A stretch of DNA of 64,000 nucleotides from JAFAXD01 sp963833605 (GTDB lineage Bacteria; Pseudomonadota; Alphaproteobacteria; Rhizobiales; Xanthobacteraceae). The notes under the pieces were generated by a model. It made no database searches and was not told the origin of the DNA. It saw only the letters and a list, made by a program, of their open reading frames with translations. The stretch is from the NCBI GenBank assembly GCA_963833605.1, contig CAWHYZ010000001.1:261842-325841 (forward strand), given 5' to 3'. Below, piece after piece: positions 34,001 to 42,496 of the stretch (the stretch's first letter is position 1; each line of letters begins with the position of its first letter). Made by a program: the position numbers and the translations under genes.

Positions 34001-34573
34001 TCACATCGGCAACAGAACGGTGTCGATGACGTGGATGACGCCGTTCGACTGCAGCACGTCGGGGATGGTGACGGTTGCAACGTCGCCCTTGGCGTCGGTG
34101 ACCGAGAGCTTGCCGGGGCCGGCCTGCTTGATCCAGATGTCGCCGCCGGCGACCGTCTTGAGCTTGGCTGTCCCCTCGCCGTCCTTGATCGCCTTCATCA
34201 GCCCCGCCGCGGTCATGCGACCCGGCACTACGTGATAAGTCAGGATCTTGGTCAGCGTGTCCTTGTTCTCCGGCTTCACCAGGTTGTCCACGGTGCCGGC
34301 CGGCAGCTTGGCGAACGCCGCGTTGGTTGGCGCGAAAACGGTGAATGGGCCGGCGCCTTGCAGCGTGTCGACCAGGCCGGCGGCCTTCACGGCTGCGACC
34401 AACGTGGTGTGATCCTTGGAGTTGACCGCATTCTGCACGATGTTCTTGGACGGGTACATCGGCGCACCGCCGACCATCACGGTCTTCTCATTCATGGTCT
34501 CCGCCGATGCCGGGAGCGAGGCGAGGAGGAGGGTCGCGACTGCAGCCGAGGTAAGCAGGTTGAAGCGAGGCAT
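34001..34573 (-). CDS. Exported fasciclin (FAS1) domain protein
   Basis: A 190-residue protein with a signal peptide (LLTSAAVATLLLASLPASAE) and one FAS1 domain. The H1 box is FTVFAPTNAAFAKLP and the H2 box VIHVIDTVLLP at the end; YHVVPGRMTAAGLM lies between. FAS1 proteins mediate adhesion or act in the periplasm/cell surface; the exact role is unknown. GGAGAT precedes the ATG at 34571-34573. It is monocistronic and co-directional with the cytochrome b gene. Confidence 0.92.
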   Translation of the reverse strand: MPRFNLLTSAAVATLLLASLPASAETMNEKTVMVGGAPMYPSKNIVQNAVNSKDHTTLVAAVKAAGLVDTLQGAGPFTVFAPTNAAFAKLPAGTVDNLVKPENKDTLTKILTYHVVPGRMTAAGLMKAIKDGEGTAKLKTVAGGDIWIKQAGPGKLSVTDAKGDVATVTIPDVLQSNGVIHVIDTVLLPM

Positions 34574-34768
34574 GACGATCTCCTGAAGGTGTCGGTTGTC
34601 GGGCGTGAACCGCCCAGGTTGAGAAAGACGACAACACCCGTGCCCGCCGCAGGCGCGCCGGGTCGCAAGCCATTTCGTCGTCGCAAGCAGCTACGAGCGC
34701 GGTTTGGATTCGGTTGCGCCGGTTGCGGCGTTCTCACGCGCTCGTGATGGTCTGCAACAGAATCGTCA

Positions 34769-35167
34769 TCAGGCGGTAGGATCGCGACGGCGCATCGCCG
34801 TCACCTCGATCTCGACCCGCATTTCAGGTCGCAGCAGCCCGACCACGACCAGGATCGTGGCCGCTGGGCGGACATCGCGAAAGACCTCGCCGCAAACCGC
34901 AAGCACCGCCTCGGCGTCGGCGTTGTCCACGATGTAGTAGCGGGCCCGCACCACGTCGGCGAGCGTGAAGCCGGCCTCGCCCAGGACACTGGCGATGGTG
35001 CGGAAGCAGTTGCGCGTTTGCTCGCCAACCTCGGACGGCATCTGCATGGTTGCATAGTCATAGCCGGTCGTTCCGGCCACAAAACAGAAATCGCCGTCCA
35101 CGACAGCGCGGCTGTATCCGGAGCTCTTCTCGAACGGCGAACCGGTAGAAATGAGGCGGCGGGGCAT
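34769..35167 (-). CDS. RidA family (YjgF/UK114) protein
   Basis: A 132-residue protein starting at ATG 35165-35167 (MPRRLISTGSPFEKSSGYSRAVV). It shows the RidA fold pattern, with FVAGTTGYD, EQTRNCFRTIASVLGEAGFTLADVVRARYYI in the middle (partial) and a late RPAATILVVVGLLRPEMRVEIEV with the conserved Arg and Glu. Family members hydrolyse reactive enamine/imine intermediates; this branch (with the RPAAT variant) is uncharacterised. It is divergent from the mesaconyl-CoA hydratase-like gene, with 72 bases between starts. Confidence 0.88.
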   Translation of the reverse strand: MPRRLISTGSPFEKSSGYSRAVVDGDFCFVAGTTGYDYATMQMPSEVGEQTRNCFRTIASVLGEAGFTLADVVRARYYIVDNADAEAVLAVCGEVFRDVRPAATILVVVGLLRPEMRVEIEVTAMRRRDPTA

Positions 35168-35239
35168 GAACGTGCGAGACCTTGAAGCAGCGGTACCGAA
35201 TGGTAGCCTGTGCCCGCTGCCCACCGATAGAGACATGCG

Positions 35240-36289
35240 ATGAGCAAAGCCAATCCCGGTAACTTCTTCGAGGATTTCCGGATCGGCCAAGTGATCCAGC
35301 ACGCGACCCCGCGCACCGTTACGGTCGGTGATGCTGCGCTGTACACGGCGCTTTACGGCTCGCGCTTTGCGGTGCAGTCCTCCGACGCGTTTGCCCAGGC
35401 GATTGGTTACCCGCTCGCCCCGATCGACGATCTGCTCGTGTTTCATGTCGTGTTCGGGAAAACCGTGCCGGACATTTCGCTCAATGCGGTGGCCAATCTG
35501 GGCTATGCGGATTGTCGCTTCCTGGCCGCGGTCTATCCCGACGACACGCTGAGCGCGGCGTCCGAGGTGATCGGACTGCGAGAGAATTCGAGCCGCAAGA
35601 CCGGCGTCGTCTATGTGCGCTCGACCGGTACCAATCAGGACGGCACCAAGGTTTTGGAGTACGTCCGTTGGGTGATGGTACACAAGCGCGACGAAGCGGC
35701 GCCATCTCCGGGTGACCACGTGCCCAACCTGCCCAAGTCGGTGGAGCCGAGCGCGCTCGGCAATGCATGTCCATCCATCGACATCAAGGCCTATGACACA
35801 GCGCTCGCGGGGAGTTCGATGCGCTGGCGCGATTACACGGTCGGGGAGAAGATCGACCATGTCGACGGCATCACGGTCGAAGAAGCCGAGCACCAGCTCG
35901 CGACCCGGCTCTACCAGAACACGGCGCGTGTGCATTTCAACCAATTTACCGAGGCACAGGGACGCTTCGGCCGCCGCCTGATCTACGGCGGCCACGTGAT
36001 CTCGCTTGCGCGGGCGTTGTCGTTCAACGGCTTCGCCAACGCGTTCCACATCACGGCGATCAACGGCGGCCGCCACGTAGCGCCATTGTTCGCCGGGCTG
36101 ACCGTGTTCGCCTGGACCGAGGTGCTGGAGAAAGCGACGCTGCCCGAGCGCGATGACGTGGGCGCGCTGCGCCTGCGCACCGTTGCCACGAAGGACCAAC
36201 CCTGCGGGCAGTTCCCGCTGCGCGCCGGCGAAAAGGATGATCCGGCGGTTATTCTTGATTTGGATTATTGGGTGTTGATGCCAAGGTAA
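35240..36289 (+). CDS. MaoC-family hydratase resembling mesaconyl-CoA hydratase
   Basis: A 349-residue double-hotdog protein. The N-terminal NFFEDFRIGQVIQHATPRTV, APIDDLLVFHVVFGKTVPDISL and the C-terminal NTARVHFNQFTEAQGRFGRRLIYGGHVISLA (partial) match the beta-methylmalyl-CoA dehydratase/mesaconyl-CoA hydratase group, whose length is about 340-350. In the ethylmalonyl-CoA pathway it interconverts mesaconyl-CoA and beta-methylmalyl-CoA, the step before a malyl-CoA lyase. A CitE-like lyase gene is 9 kb away. The key reductase/mutase genes are not in the window. Confidence 0.8.
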   Translation: MSKANPGNFFEDFRIGQVIQHATPRTVTVGDAALYTALYGSRFAVQSSDAFAQAIGYPLAPIDDLLVFHVVFGKTVPDISLNAVANLGYADCRFLAAVYPDDTLSAASEVIGLRENSSRKTGVVYVRSTGTNQDGTKVLEYVRWVMVHKRDEAAPSPGDHVPNLPKSVEPSALGNACPSIDIKAYDTALAGSSMRWRDYTVGEKIDHVDGITVEEAEHQLATRLYQNTARVHFNQFTEAQGRFGRRLIYGGHVISLARALSFNGFANAFHITAINGGRHVAPLFAGLTVFAWTEVLEKATLPERDDVGALRLRTVATKDQPCGQFPLRAGEKDDPAVILDLDYWVLMPR

Positions 36290-36345
36290 ATGAGTAGCCT
36301 GGATCAACTGAAGCGAAATCCGCACGTCAGATTCGTGACCCAGGA

Positions 36346-37272
36346 TTAGGCTGGCGCTCCATCCGGGTTACGCGCCTTCCCGAGCCGTTCGCCGGCCCGC
36401 AAATATTCCACCAATTGGCGGGCGTAATTGGGTAACTCGTGAAGATTGCGCACGCAGATTGTCAGCTCACGCAGCGCCCAGGCATCCTTGAGAGTAACCG
36501 CCGCGATAGCCATGGTCTTGGCGGCGCGACGTGCGGTCGTCTCGGGCACGATGCCGACGCCTACGTTGCTTTCGACCATCCGGCAAACCGCATCAAAACT
36601 GCGCAGCTGGATGCGCAGCCGTAATGGCTTGCCGATCCGTGCCGCTTTGTCGGACAGAAATCGCTGGATTGCGCTCGACCGGTCGAGCCCGACGAAATTC
36701 TGGTCGAGCACGTCCGCAAACGCGACTTCACTGCGTTTCGCCAGCGTATGGCCGCGCGCAACCGCCAGCACGAACCGGTCTTTCCGGAACGGAAATGTTG
36801 CGAGCGCGCCGGTGTCAACGGTGCCGGCCACAATGCCGATGTCCGCCACGCCCTCCGCAATCAGTCCGACGATTTCGTCGCTCAGCCGCTCTTCCAAGTC
36901 GACTGAGACCTGCGGGTGCGCCGACAGGAATGCACCCAGCGCCTCCGGCAGGAACTCGGCGAGCGCATTGGTGTTCGAGAGCACGCGGATCTGGCCGGCG
37001 GACGCTCCTGCAAAAGCGCCGAGGTCCTCACGCAGACGCTCGGTTTGCTGCAGGATCGTGCGCGCATGTGCCAGCAGCGCGCGCCCGGCCTGCGTCGGCA
37101 AAACGCCTTGGCGCCCGCGCGTGAGCAGCGGCGCACCGAGCGTCTCTTCCAGATGCCGGATGCGCGTGGAAGCGGCACCGAGCGCAAGATTTGCCTTCAG
37201 GGCACCGCGCGTGATGCTGCCGGCTTCGACGACATCCCGAAACAGGCTGAGATCGACGAGATCGAAACGCAT
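36346..37272 (-). CDS. LysR-family transcriptional regulator
   Basis: A 308-residue protein starting at ATG 37270-37272 (MRFDLVDLSLFRDVVEAGS). It has an N-terminal winged helix-turn-helix (SITRGALKANLALGAASTRIRHLEETLGAPL, partial) and a C-terminal periplasmic-binding-like effector domain (QIRVLSNTNALAEFLPEALG). It is divergent from sdhC, 240 bases away. It also lies next to the hydratase gene (convergent), so its target is not evident. Confidence 0.92.
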   Translation of the reverse strand: MRFDLVDLSLFRDVVEAGSITRGALKANLALGAASTRIRHLEETLGAPLLTRGRQGVLPTQAGRALLAHARTILQQTERLREDLGAFAGASAGQIRVLSNTNALAEFLPEALGAFLSAHPQVSVDLEERLSDEIVGLIAEGVADIGIVAGTVDTGALATFPFRKDRFVLAVARGHTLAKRSEVAFADVLDQNFVGLDRSSAIQRFLSDKAARIGKPLRLRIQLRSFDAVCRMVESNVGVGIVPETTARRAAKTMAIAAVTLKDAWALRELTICVRNLHELPNYARQLVEYLRAGERLGKARNPDGAPA

Positions 37273-37512
37273 GGTCTTCGTGAATGGCGAAGGTATCCTA
37301 CGCCATACGCTCATTGTCTTCGACAGTTTCCGAACCTATTGTTTCGCGAAGGACGAAACAAGTAGCTGCCCATCGGGAGCGTTCGAATTCGGCGCGGAAC
37401 CTGCAAGCCAGGGGTCAAGGCGCACGCACTTCCGCATGGCGGCAGCACACCAGTGCGTATTGCGACCCTGGTTGGCATTCGATAGGAACGTGCGCGGTTT
37501 CGGAGGACGAAT

Positions 37513-37929
37513 ATGGCCAACCCAAAGACGCCGTCAGATCTGACCCGCCCACTGTCGCCTCACCTGCAAATCTATCGCCCAATGCTGACGATGATGATGT
37601 CGATCGCCCATCGCATCACTGGGGGGGCGCTTTATTTCGGGACCCTGTTGCTGGCTTGGTGGCTGCTTGCAGTTGCGTCGGGGCCCAATGCCTACGCGAC
37701 GTTCCAGGCGGCTGCTGGAAGCGTCATCGGGCGGCTTGTACTGTTCGGCTACACCTGGGCGCTGATCCATCACATGCTGGGCGGTTTTCGCCACCTGATC
37801 TGGGATACCGGGCACGGCTTCGGGCCGGCCGAGCGCGAATGGATGGCGCGTGCGACACTGTTTGGATCACTCACGCTGACACCGCTGCTGTGGGTCTTCA
37901 TCTATGTGGTGACCAGGGGGCTGCGATGA
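37513..37929 (+). CDS. sdhC: Succinate dehydrogenase cytochrome b556 subunit
   Basis: A 138-residue membrane anchor. RPLSPHLQIYRPMLTMMMSI and AHRITGGALYFGTL carry the quinone-site and heme-region residues, and HHMLGGFRHLIWDTGHG holds the heme-ligating His. Three membrane segments are present. It is the first gene of the sdhCDAB operon; sdhD overlaps its stop by four bases. Confidence 0.97.
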   Translation: MANPKTPSDLTRPLSPHLQIYRPMLTMMMSIAHRITGGALYFGTLLLAWWLLAVASGPNAYATFQAAAGSVIGRLVLFGYTWALIHHMLGGFRHLIWDTGHGFGPAEREWMARATLFGSLTLTPLLWVFIYVVTRGLR

Positions 37930-38324
37930 AGAGCATGCGCACACCGCTGGGGCGCGTCCATGGGCTCGGCTCCGCCAAGGCCGGCACGCAGGATTTCTGG
38001 CATCAGCGCCTGACTGCCATCGCCAATATTCCGCTGGTCATCGCCGGCGTGGTCATCGTCGTTTCGCTGATCGGCCGCAATCACGCAGCGGCGGCGCAGA
38101 TCCTCGGTTCGCCGCTCATCGCCATCCTGCTGCTGCTGTTCATTTTCTCGGTGACCTATCACATGCGCGTCGGGATGCAGGTGATCATCGAGGACTATGT
38201 GCACGAGGAAAAGAGCAAGCTCGCCCTTATCGTGTTGAATACGTTCTATACGATCGCCATCGCGCTAGCGTCGGTGTTCGCCATCCTGAAGCTTTCGTTC
38301 GGAGTTCTAGAGCATGCCAGGTAA
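37926..38324 (+). CDS. sdhD: Succinate dehydrogenase membrane anchor subunit
   Basis: A 132-residue membrane protein with three hydrophobic segments. GRVHGLGSAKAGTQDFWHQR and YHMRVGMQVIIEDYVHEE are the conserved SdhD blocks around heme b and the quinone site. The start ATG 37926 overlaps the sdhC stop and its 3' end overlaps sdhA, so the operon is tightly coupled. Confidence 0.96.
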   Translation: MKSMRTPLGRVHGLGSAKAGTQDFWHQRLTAIANIPLVIAGVVIVVSLIGRNHAAAAQILGSPLIAILLLLFIFSVTYHMRVGMQVIIEDYVHEEKSKLALIVLNTFYTIAIALASVFAILKLSFGVLEHAR

Positions 38325-40143
38325 TGGAAGCGGCGCGCCCGCGGTCAATGGCCGCGCCTACCCGATCGAAGACCACGCCTACGACGTGGTGGTGGTTGGT
38401 GCGGGCGGTTCGGGCTTGCGCGCGACGGTCGGTTGCAGCGAGGCCGGTCTCAAAACGGCGTGCATCACCAAGGTGTTTCCGACCCGCTCGCACACGGTCG
38501 CCGCGCAGGGCGGCATTGCGGCGGCGCTCGGCAATATGAGCGAGGACGACTGGCGCTGGCACATGTACGACACGGTCAAAGGTTCCGACTGGCTCGGCGA
38601 CCAGGATGCGATTGAATACATGTGCCGGCACGCGCCGGCCGCGGTCTACGAACTCGAGCACTGGGGCTTGCCATTCTCGCGTCGTGAGGACGACGGAAAG
38701 ATCTACCAGCGCCCCTTCGGCGGGATGACCACCCATTATGGCAAAGGCACGGCGCAACGCACGTGCGCGGCCGCCGACCGTACCGGCCACGCCATGCTGC
38801 ACACGCTCTACGGCGCTGCACTCAAGCACAAGGCCGAGTTCTTCATCGAATACTTCGCCATCGACCTGATTGTTGACGAGGACGGCCGTTGCCGGGGCGT
38901 CGTCGCGCTCAAGCTCGACGATGGATCGCTGCACCGGTTCAGCGCCCACATGACCATCATCGCCACTGGCGGCTACGGGCGAGCGTACCTGTCCTGCACC
39001 GGGGCGCACACCCAGACCGGCGACGGCAACGCCATGGTGCTGCGCGCGGGGCTGCCGCTGCAGGACATGGAGTTCGTCCAGTTCCATCCGACCGGCATCT
39101 ACGGCGCCGGCTGCCTGATCACCGAAGGATCACGCGGCGAGGGCGGTTACCTAGTCAATTCCGAAGGCGAGCGCTTCATGGAACGCTACGCGCCTTCAGC
39201 CAAGGACCTTGCTTCCCGCGACGTGGTTTCACGCGCCATGACCATCGAGATCCGCGAGGGTCGCGGCGTGGGACCCAAGAAGGATCACATCTTCCTGCAC
39301 CTCGATCATCTCGATCCCAAGATCCTGCACGAGCGGCTTCCCGGGATTTCCGAAAGCGCGCGCATCTTCGCGGGCGTCGACGTGACCCGCGAGCCGATCC
39401 CGGTGCTGCCAACGGTGCATTACAACATGGGCGGCGTCGCCACCAATTATCACGGCGAGGTCGTGATCAAGAAAGACGGCAATGTCGATCACGTCGTGCC
39501 CGGATTGATGGCGCTCGGCGAGGCCGCCTGCGTGTCGGTGCATGGCGCCAACCGGCTCGGCTCCAACTCGCTGATCGATCTCGTCGTGTTCGGGCGCGCG
39601 GCGGCGCTGCGCTGTGCTGAACTGATCCAGCCCGACGAGAAGCACAGCGATTTGCCAAAGGATTCGGCCGAGCGCTCGCTCACCCGTCTTGACAAGTTTC
39701 GTCACGCCAGCGGCTCCACGCCGACCGCCGAATTGCGCACGCGCATGCAGACGGTGATGCAGACGAACTGCGCGGTTTTCCGCACCGGCGAGATCCTGAA
39801 GGAAGGCTCGAAGCTCATCCACGACGTCATGACCGGTGTTGCGGACGTACGGGTGTTCGACCGCTCGCTGATTTGGAACACGGACCTGATCGAAACGCTC
39901 GAATTCGATAACCTGCTCGTGCAGGCGGTCGTGACCATGGATTCGGCGGTCAACCGCACCGAAAGCCGCGGTGCGCACGCGCGCGAAGATTTCCCCGAGC
40001 GCGACGACAAGAATTGGATGAAGCACACGCTCGCATGGCTCGACGCCAAGACCGGCAAGGTCGCGTTCGACTATCGGCCGGTGCACGCCTACACCATGAC
40101 CAACGAGGTGCAGTACATCGAGCCGAAGGCGAGGGTGTATTGA
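38314..40143 (+). CDS. sdhA: Succinate dehydrogenase flavoprotein subunit
   Basis: A 609-residue catalytic subunit of complex II. It shows the FAD-binding VVVGAGGSGLRATVG, the covalent-flavin histidine in TRSHTVAAQGGIAAALGNM, substrate-site HPTGIYGAGCLITEGSRGEGG (partial) and the late LGEAACVSVHGANRLGSNSL. It oxidises succinate to fumarate and passes electrons to SdhB. It starts at ATG 38314, overlapping sdhD by 11 bases. The length is normal. Confidence 0.98.
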   Translation: MPGNGSGAPAVNGRAYPIEDHAYDVVVVGAGGSGLRATVGCSEAGLKTACITKVFPTRSHTVAAQGGIAAALGNMSEDDWRWHMYDTVKGSDWLGDQDAIEYMCRHAPAAVYELEHWGLPFSRREDDGKIYQRPFGGMTTHYGKGTAQRTCAAADRTGHAMLHTLYGAALKHKAEFFIEYFAIDLIVDEDGRCRGVVALKLDDGSLHRFSAHMTIIATGGYGRAYLSCTGAHTQTGDGNAMVLRAGLPLQDMEFVQFHPTGIYGAGCLITEGSRGEGGYLVNSEGERFMERYAPSAKDLASRDVVSRAMTIEIREGRGVGPKKDHIFLHLDHLDPKILHERLPGISESARIFAGVDVTREPIPVLPTVHYNMGGVATNYHGEVVIKKDGNVDHVVPGLMALGEAACVSVHGANRLGSNSLIDLVVFGRAAALRCAELIQPDEKHSDLPKDSAERSLTRLDKFRHASGSTPTAELRTRMQTVMQTNCAVFRTGEILKEGSKLIHDVMTGVADVRVFDRSLIWNTDLIETLEFDNLLVQAVVTMDSAVNRTESRGAHAREDFPERDDKNWMKHTLAWLDAKTGKVAFDYRPVHAYTMTNEVQYIEPKARVY

Positions 40144-40186
40144 GGAATTGTGCGGTCTACCGCGCACTACGAAAAGTGAGATCAAA

Positions 40187-40975
40187 ATGGTCCAATTCAC
40201 CCTGCCCAAGAACTCCAAGATTACGGACGGTCAGACCTGGCCGCTCAAGCACAAGGCCAATGGCAACAAGGGCACGCGCGACTACCGCATTTACCGCTTC
40301 GACCCCGGCAGCGGCTCAAATCCCCGCATGGACACCTACACCGTCGATCTCGACGATTGCGGGCCGATGGTTCTCGACGCGCTGATCTGGATCAAGAACA
40401 AGATCGATCCGACGCTCACGTTCCGCCGTTCCTGCCGCGAAGGTGTATGCGGTTCCTGCGCCATGAATATCGACGGCACCAACACGCTCGCCTGCACCAA
40501 GGATATGGCCGACGTGGCGGGTGCCATCCGTATCTATCCTTTGCCGCATCAACCAGTGGTCAAGGACCTGGTACCGGATCTGACCAACTTCTACGCCCAG
40601 CACGCATCGGTCGAGCCCTGGCTCAAGACCGAGAGCGCGACCCCGCAGAAGGAATGGCGGCAGAGTCACGATGATCGGGTCAAGCTCGATGGGCTCTACG
40701 AGTGCATTCTGTGTGCCTGCTGTTCGACCGCCTGCCCGAGCTACTGGTGGAATTCGGATCGTTTTCTTGGTCCGGCCGCGTTGCTGCAGGCGGCGCGGTG
40801 GCTCGAGGACTCGCGCGATGAGAAGACCGGCGAGCGGCTCGACGATCTCGAGGACCCATTCCGGATCTATCGCTGCCACACCATCATGAATTGCGCCAAG
40901 GCATGTCCCAAGAGCCTCAATCCGGCCAAGGCCATTGCCGACACCAAACGCAAGCTGGTCGAACGGCAGGTGTAG
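40187..40975 (+). CDS. sdhB: Succinate dehydrogenase iron-sulfur subunit
   Basis: A 262-residue subunit starting at ATG 40187 (MVQFTLPKNSKI). The [2Fe-2S] ligands are in SCREGVCGSCAMNIDG and LACTKD; the [4Fe-4S]/[3Fe-4S] ligands are in CILCACCSTACPSYWWN and CHTIMNCAKACPKSLNP. It passes electrons from FADH2 to quinone. It is the last gene of sdhCDAB, 43 bases after sdhA. Confidence 0.98.
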   Translation: MVQFTLPKNSKITDGQTWPLKHKANGNKGTRDYRIYRFDPGSGSNPRMDTYTVDLDDCGPMVLDALIWIKNKIDPTLTFRRSCREGVCGSCAMNIDGTNTLACTKDMADVAGAIRIYPLPHQPVVKDLVPDLTNFYAQHASVEPWLKTESATPQKEWRQSHDDRVKLDGLYECILCACCSTACPSYWWNSDRFLGPAALLQAARWLEDSRDEKTGERLDDLEDPFRIYRCHTIMNCAKACPKSLNPAKAIADTKRKLVERQV

Positions 40976-40989
40976 GTCCTGTCGCGCCG

Positions 40990-41070
40990 GTAGGATGGGT
41001 TGAAGGCTGGCTCAGCCGATCCCTTGTTTCGCAGGGGCGATGGGTTTCGCTGGCGCTCAACCCATCCTAC
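40990..41070. repeat. Second copy of the GTAGGATGGGTTGA inverted-repeat element
   Basis: Arms GTAGGATGGGTTGA (40990-41003) and TCAACCCATCCTAC (41057-41070), with a different spacer from the copy at 9149-9226 apart from GCGATGGGTTTCGCTGGCG near the right arm. It fills the gap between sdhB and the Bug-protein gene, whose start codon is 10 bases after the repeat. Confidence 0.85.
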
Positions 41071-41079
41071 GATGCGTCT

Positions 41080-42069
41080 ATGGTGTCGAATCCAAACGTC
41101 GCCGCACGCAACTATGCCGCCGCTTGCTGGCTCGCGCTCTTCCTCACTGCAGCTACTCCGGCGCATGCGCTGGACTATCCGACACGGCCCGTGCGCATCA
41201 TCTCGCAAGCCGGCATCGGCAGCGCGCCCGACGTTATGGCGCGCATCATCGCCGACCAGTTGAGCAAAACGTGGGGTCAGCAGGCGATCATCATCAACCG
41301 TCCGGGCGCGAGCGGAGCCAACGCGGCTCAGATGGTCGCGAGCGCGGAGCCCGACGGCTATACCCTGTTTCTCGCCAACTCATCGACCTTCAACATCATG
41401 CCGGAGATGCAGACCAAGCTTGCGTTCGATGTTGCACGGGATTTTGTGCCGGTGGGGTTCGTGGCTGACCAGCCCATGTTGATCGCGGTCACCGCGGATT
41501 TGCCGGTGACAACACTCGGCGAATTGGTTGCACTTGCAAAGGAGCGCCCCGGGCAACTCCTGTACGCAGCAAACGCCGGGGGCTCGACCCCCAATATGAC
41601 CGGCGAGTATTTCCGCGAGCGTGCCGGCATCGACATCACTTATGTGTCCTATCCTGGCGCCGCGGCCGGACTGACCGATGTGATCGCCGGGCGCGTTCAG
41701 ATCATCATCGAGGGACTGCCTGCGCTGTTTGGCGCGGTCGAAGCGCGATCGATTCGGCCGCTCGCCGTGCTTGCGACAACACGGCTGCCGAATCTCTCCG
41801 ATGTTCCGATTGCGGGCGACACGCTGCCCGGTTTCGTCGCCACGGGTTGGTCCGCCATGATGGCGCGCGCCGGCACCGCGCCGGAGATCGTGCAGAAAAT
41901 ATCAAGCGACCTGGCCAAAGGTCTTGACGAGCCGGAAGTGCGTGTGCGTTTTGCGCAGATGGGTGCTTATGTGTGTCCGATGTCGCCCGACGCGCTCACC
42001 GCCTATATTCGCGAACAACAGCTGCTGTGGCGTCCGATTGCGCGAAAGGTGTTGGCTAAAGGGCACTGA
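41080..42069 (+). CDS. Bug-family (tripartite tricarboxylate transporter) substrate-binding protein
   Basis: A 329-residue periplasmic protein. The start chosen is ATG 41080, giving a signal peptide ending in AHA before LDYPTRPVRIISQAGIGSAPD. Canonical Bug features include VINRPGASGANAA-like IINRPGASGANAAQMVA, ADGYTL-like PDGYTLFLANSS, and LPGFVATGWSAMMARAGTAP. These proteins bind carboxylates for TctAB or work as orphans. No tctA/tctB gene is near. It runs in the same direction as the VOC and flavoprotein genes, with a 33-base gap to the next gene. Confidence 0.9.
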   Translation: MVSNPNVAARNYAAACWLALFLTAATPAHALDYPTRPVRIISQAGIGSAPDVMARIIADQLSKTWGQQAIIINRPGASGANAAQMVASAEPDGYTLFLANSSTFNIMPEMQTKLAFDVARDFVPVGFVADQPMLIAVTADLPVTTLGELVALAKERPGQLLYAANAGGSTPNMTGEYFRERAGIDITYVSYPGAAAGLTDVIAGRVQIIIEGLPALFGAVEARSIRPLAVLATTRLPNLSDVPIAGDTLPGFVATGWSAMMARAGTAPEIVQKISSDLAKGLDEPEVRVRFAQMGAYVCPMSPDALTAYIREQQLLWRPIARKVLAKGH

Positions 42070-42102
42070 AACAATCTGGATGCGTCCACGCAGAGAGGAG
42101 AG

Positions 42103-42495
42103 TTGTCTGTGCTCGATCACATTGGCTTTTCGGTTTCCGACTTTGAACGTTCGAAGGCGTTCTACGCGCGTGCGTTGGCCCCGCTCGGCTATACGCTGAT
42201 CATGGAGGTCAGGGCCGACCAGACCGCGACTGGGCATCCAGCGGCCGGATTTGGGGCGGGCGGCAAGCCGGATTTCTGGATCAGCGCGGACGGCGCGATC
42301 AATCGCCCGCTGCACGTTGCCCTCGCCGCCAAGGATCGTGCGACAGTGGACGCATTCCATCGCGCCGCGCTCGCCGCCGGCGGCAAGGACAATGGCGGGC
42401 CCGGTGTGCGGCGCTACCACCCAAACTACTACGGGGCGTTTGTGCTCGATCCCGACGGGCATAACGTGGAGGCCGTCTGCCACGCGCCCGCATGA
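42103..42495 (+). CDS. VOC (glyoxalase/bleomycin resistance fold) family protein
   Basis: A 130-residue single VOC-fold protein. It starts at TTG 42103 behind a strong GAGAGGAG site; GTG 42109 is an alternative. LDHIGFSVSDFERSKAFYARAL carries the first metal His, and YYGAFVLDPDGHNVEAVCH the C-terminal Glu and Pro-Asp-Gly motif. The reaction is not predictable. It is co-directional with the Bug protein gene and nearly abuts the flavoprotein gene (1-base gap), suggesting one operon. Confidence 0.87.
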   Translation: MSVLDHIGFSVSDFERSKAFYARALAPLGYTLIMEVRADQTATGHPAAGFGAGGKPDFWISADGAINRPLHVALAAKDRATVDAFHRAALAAGGKDNGGPGVRRYHPNYYGAFVLDPDGHNVEAVCHAPA

Positions 42496-42496
42496 C

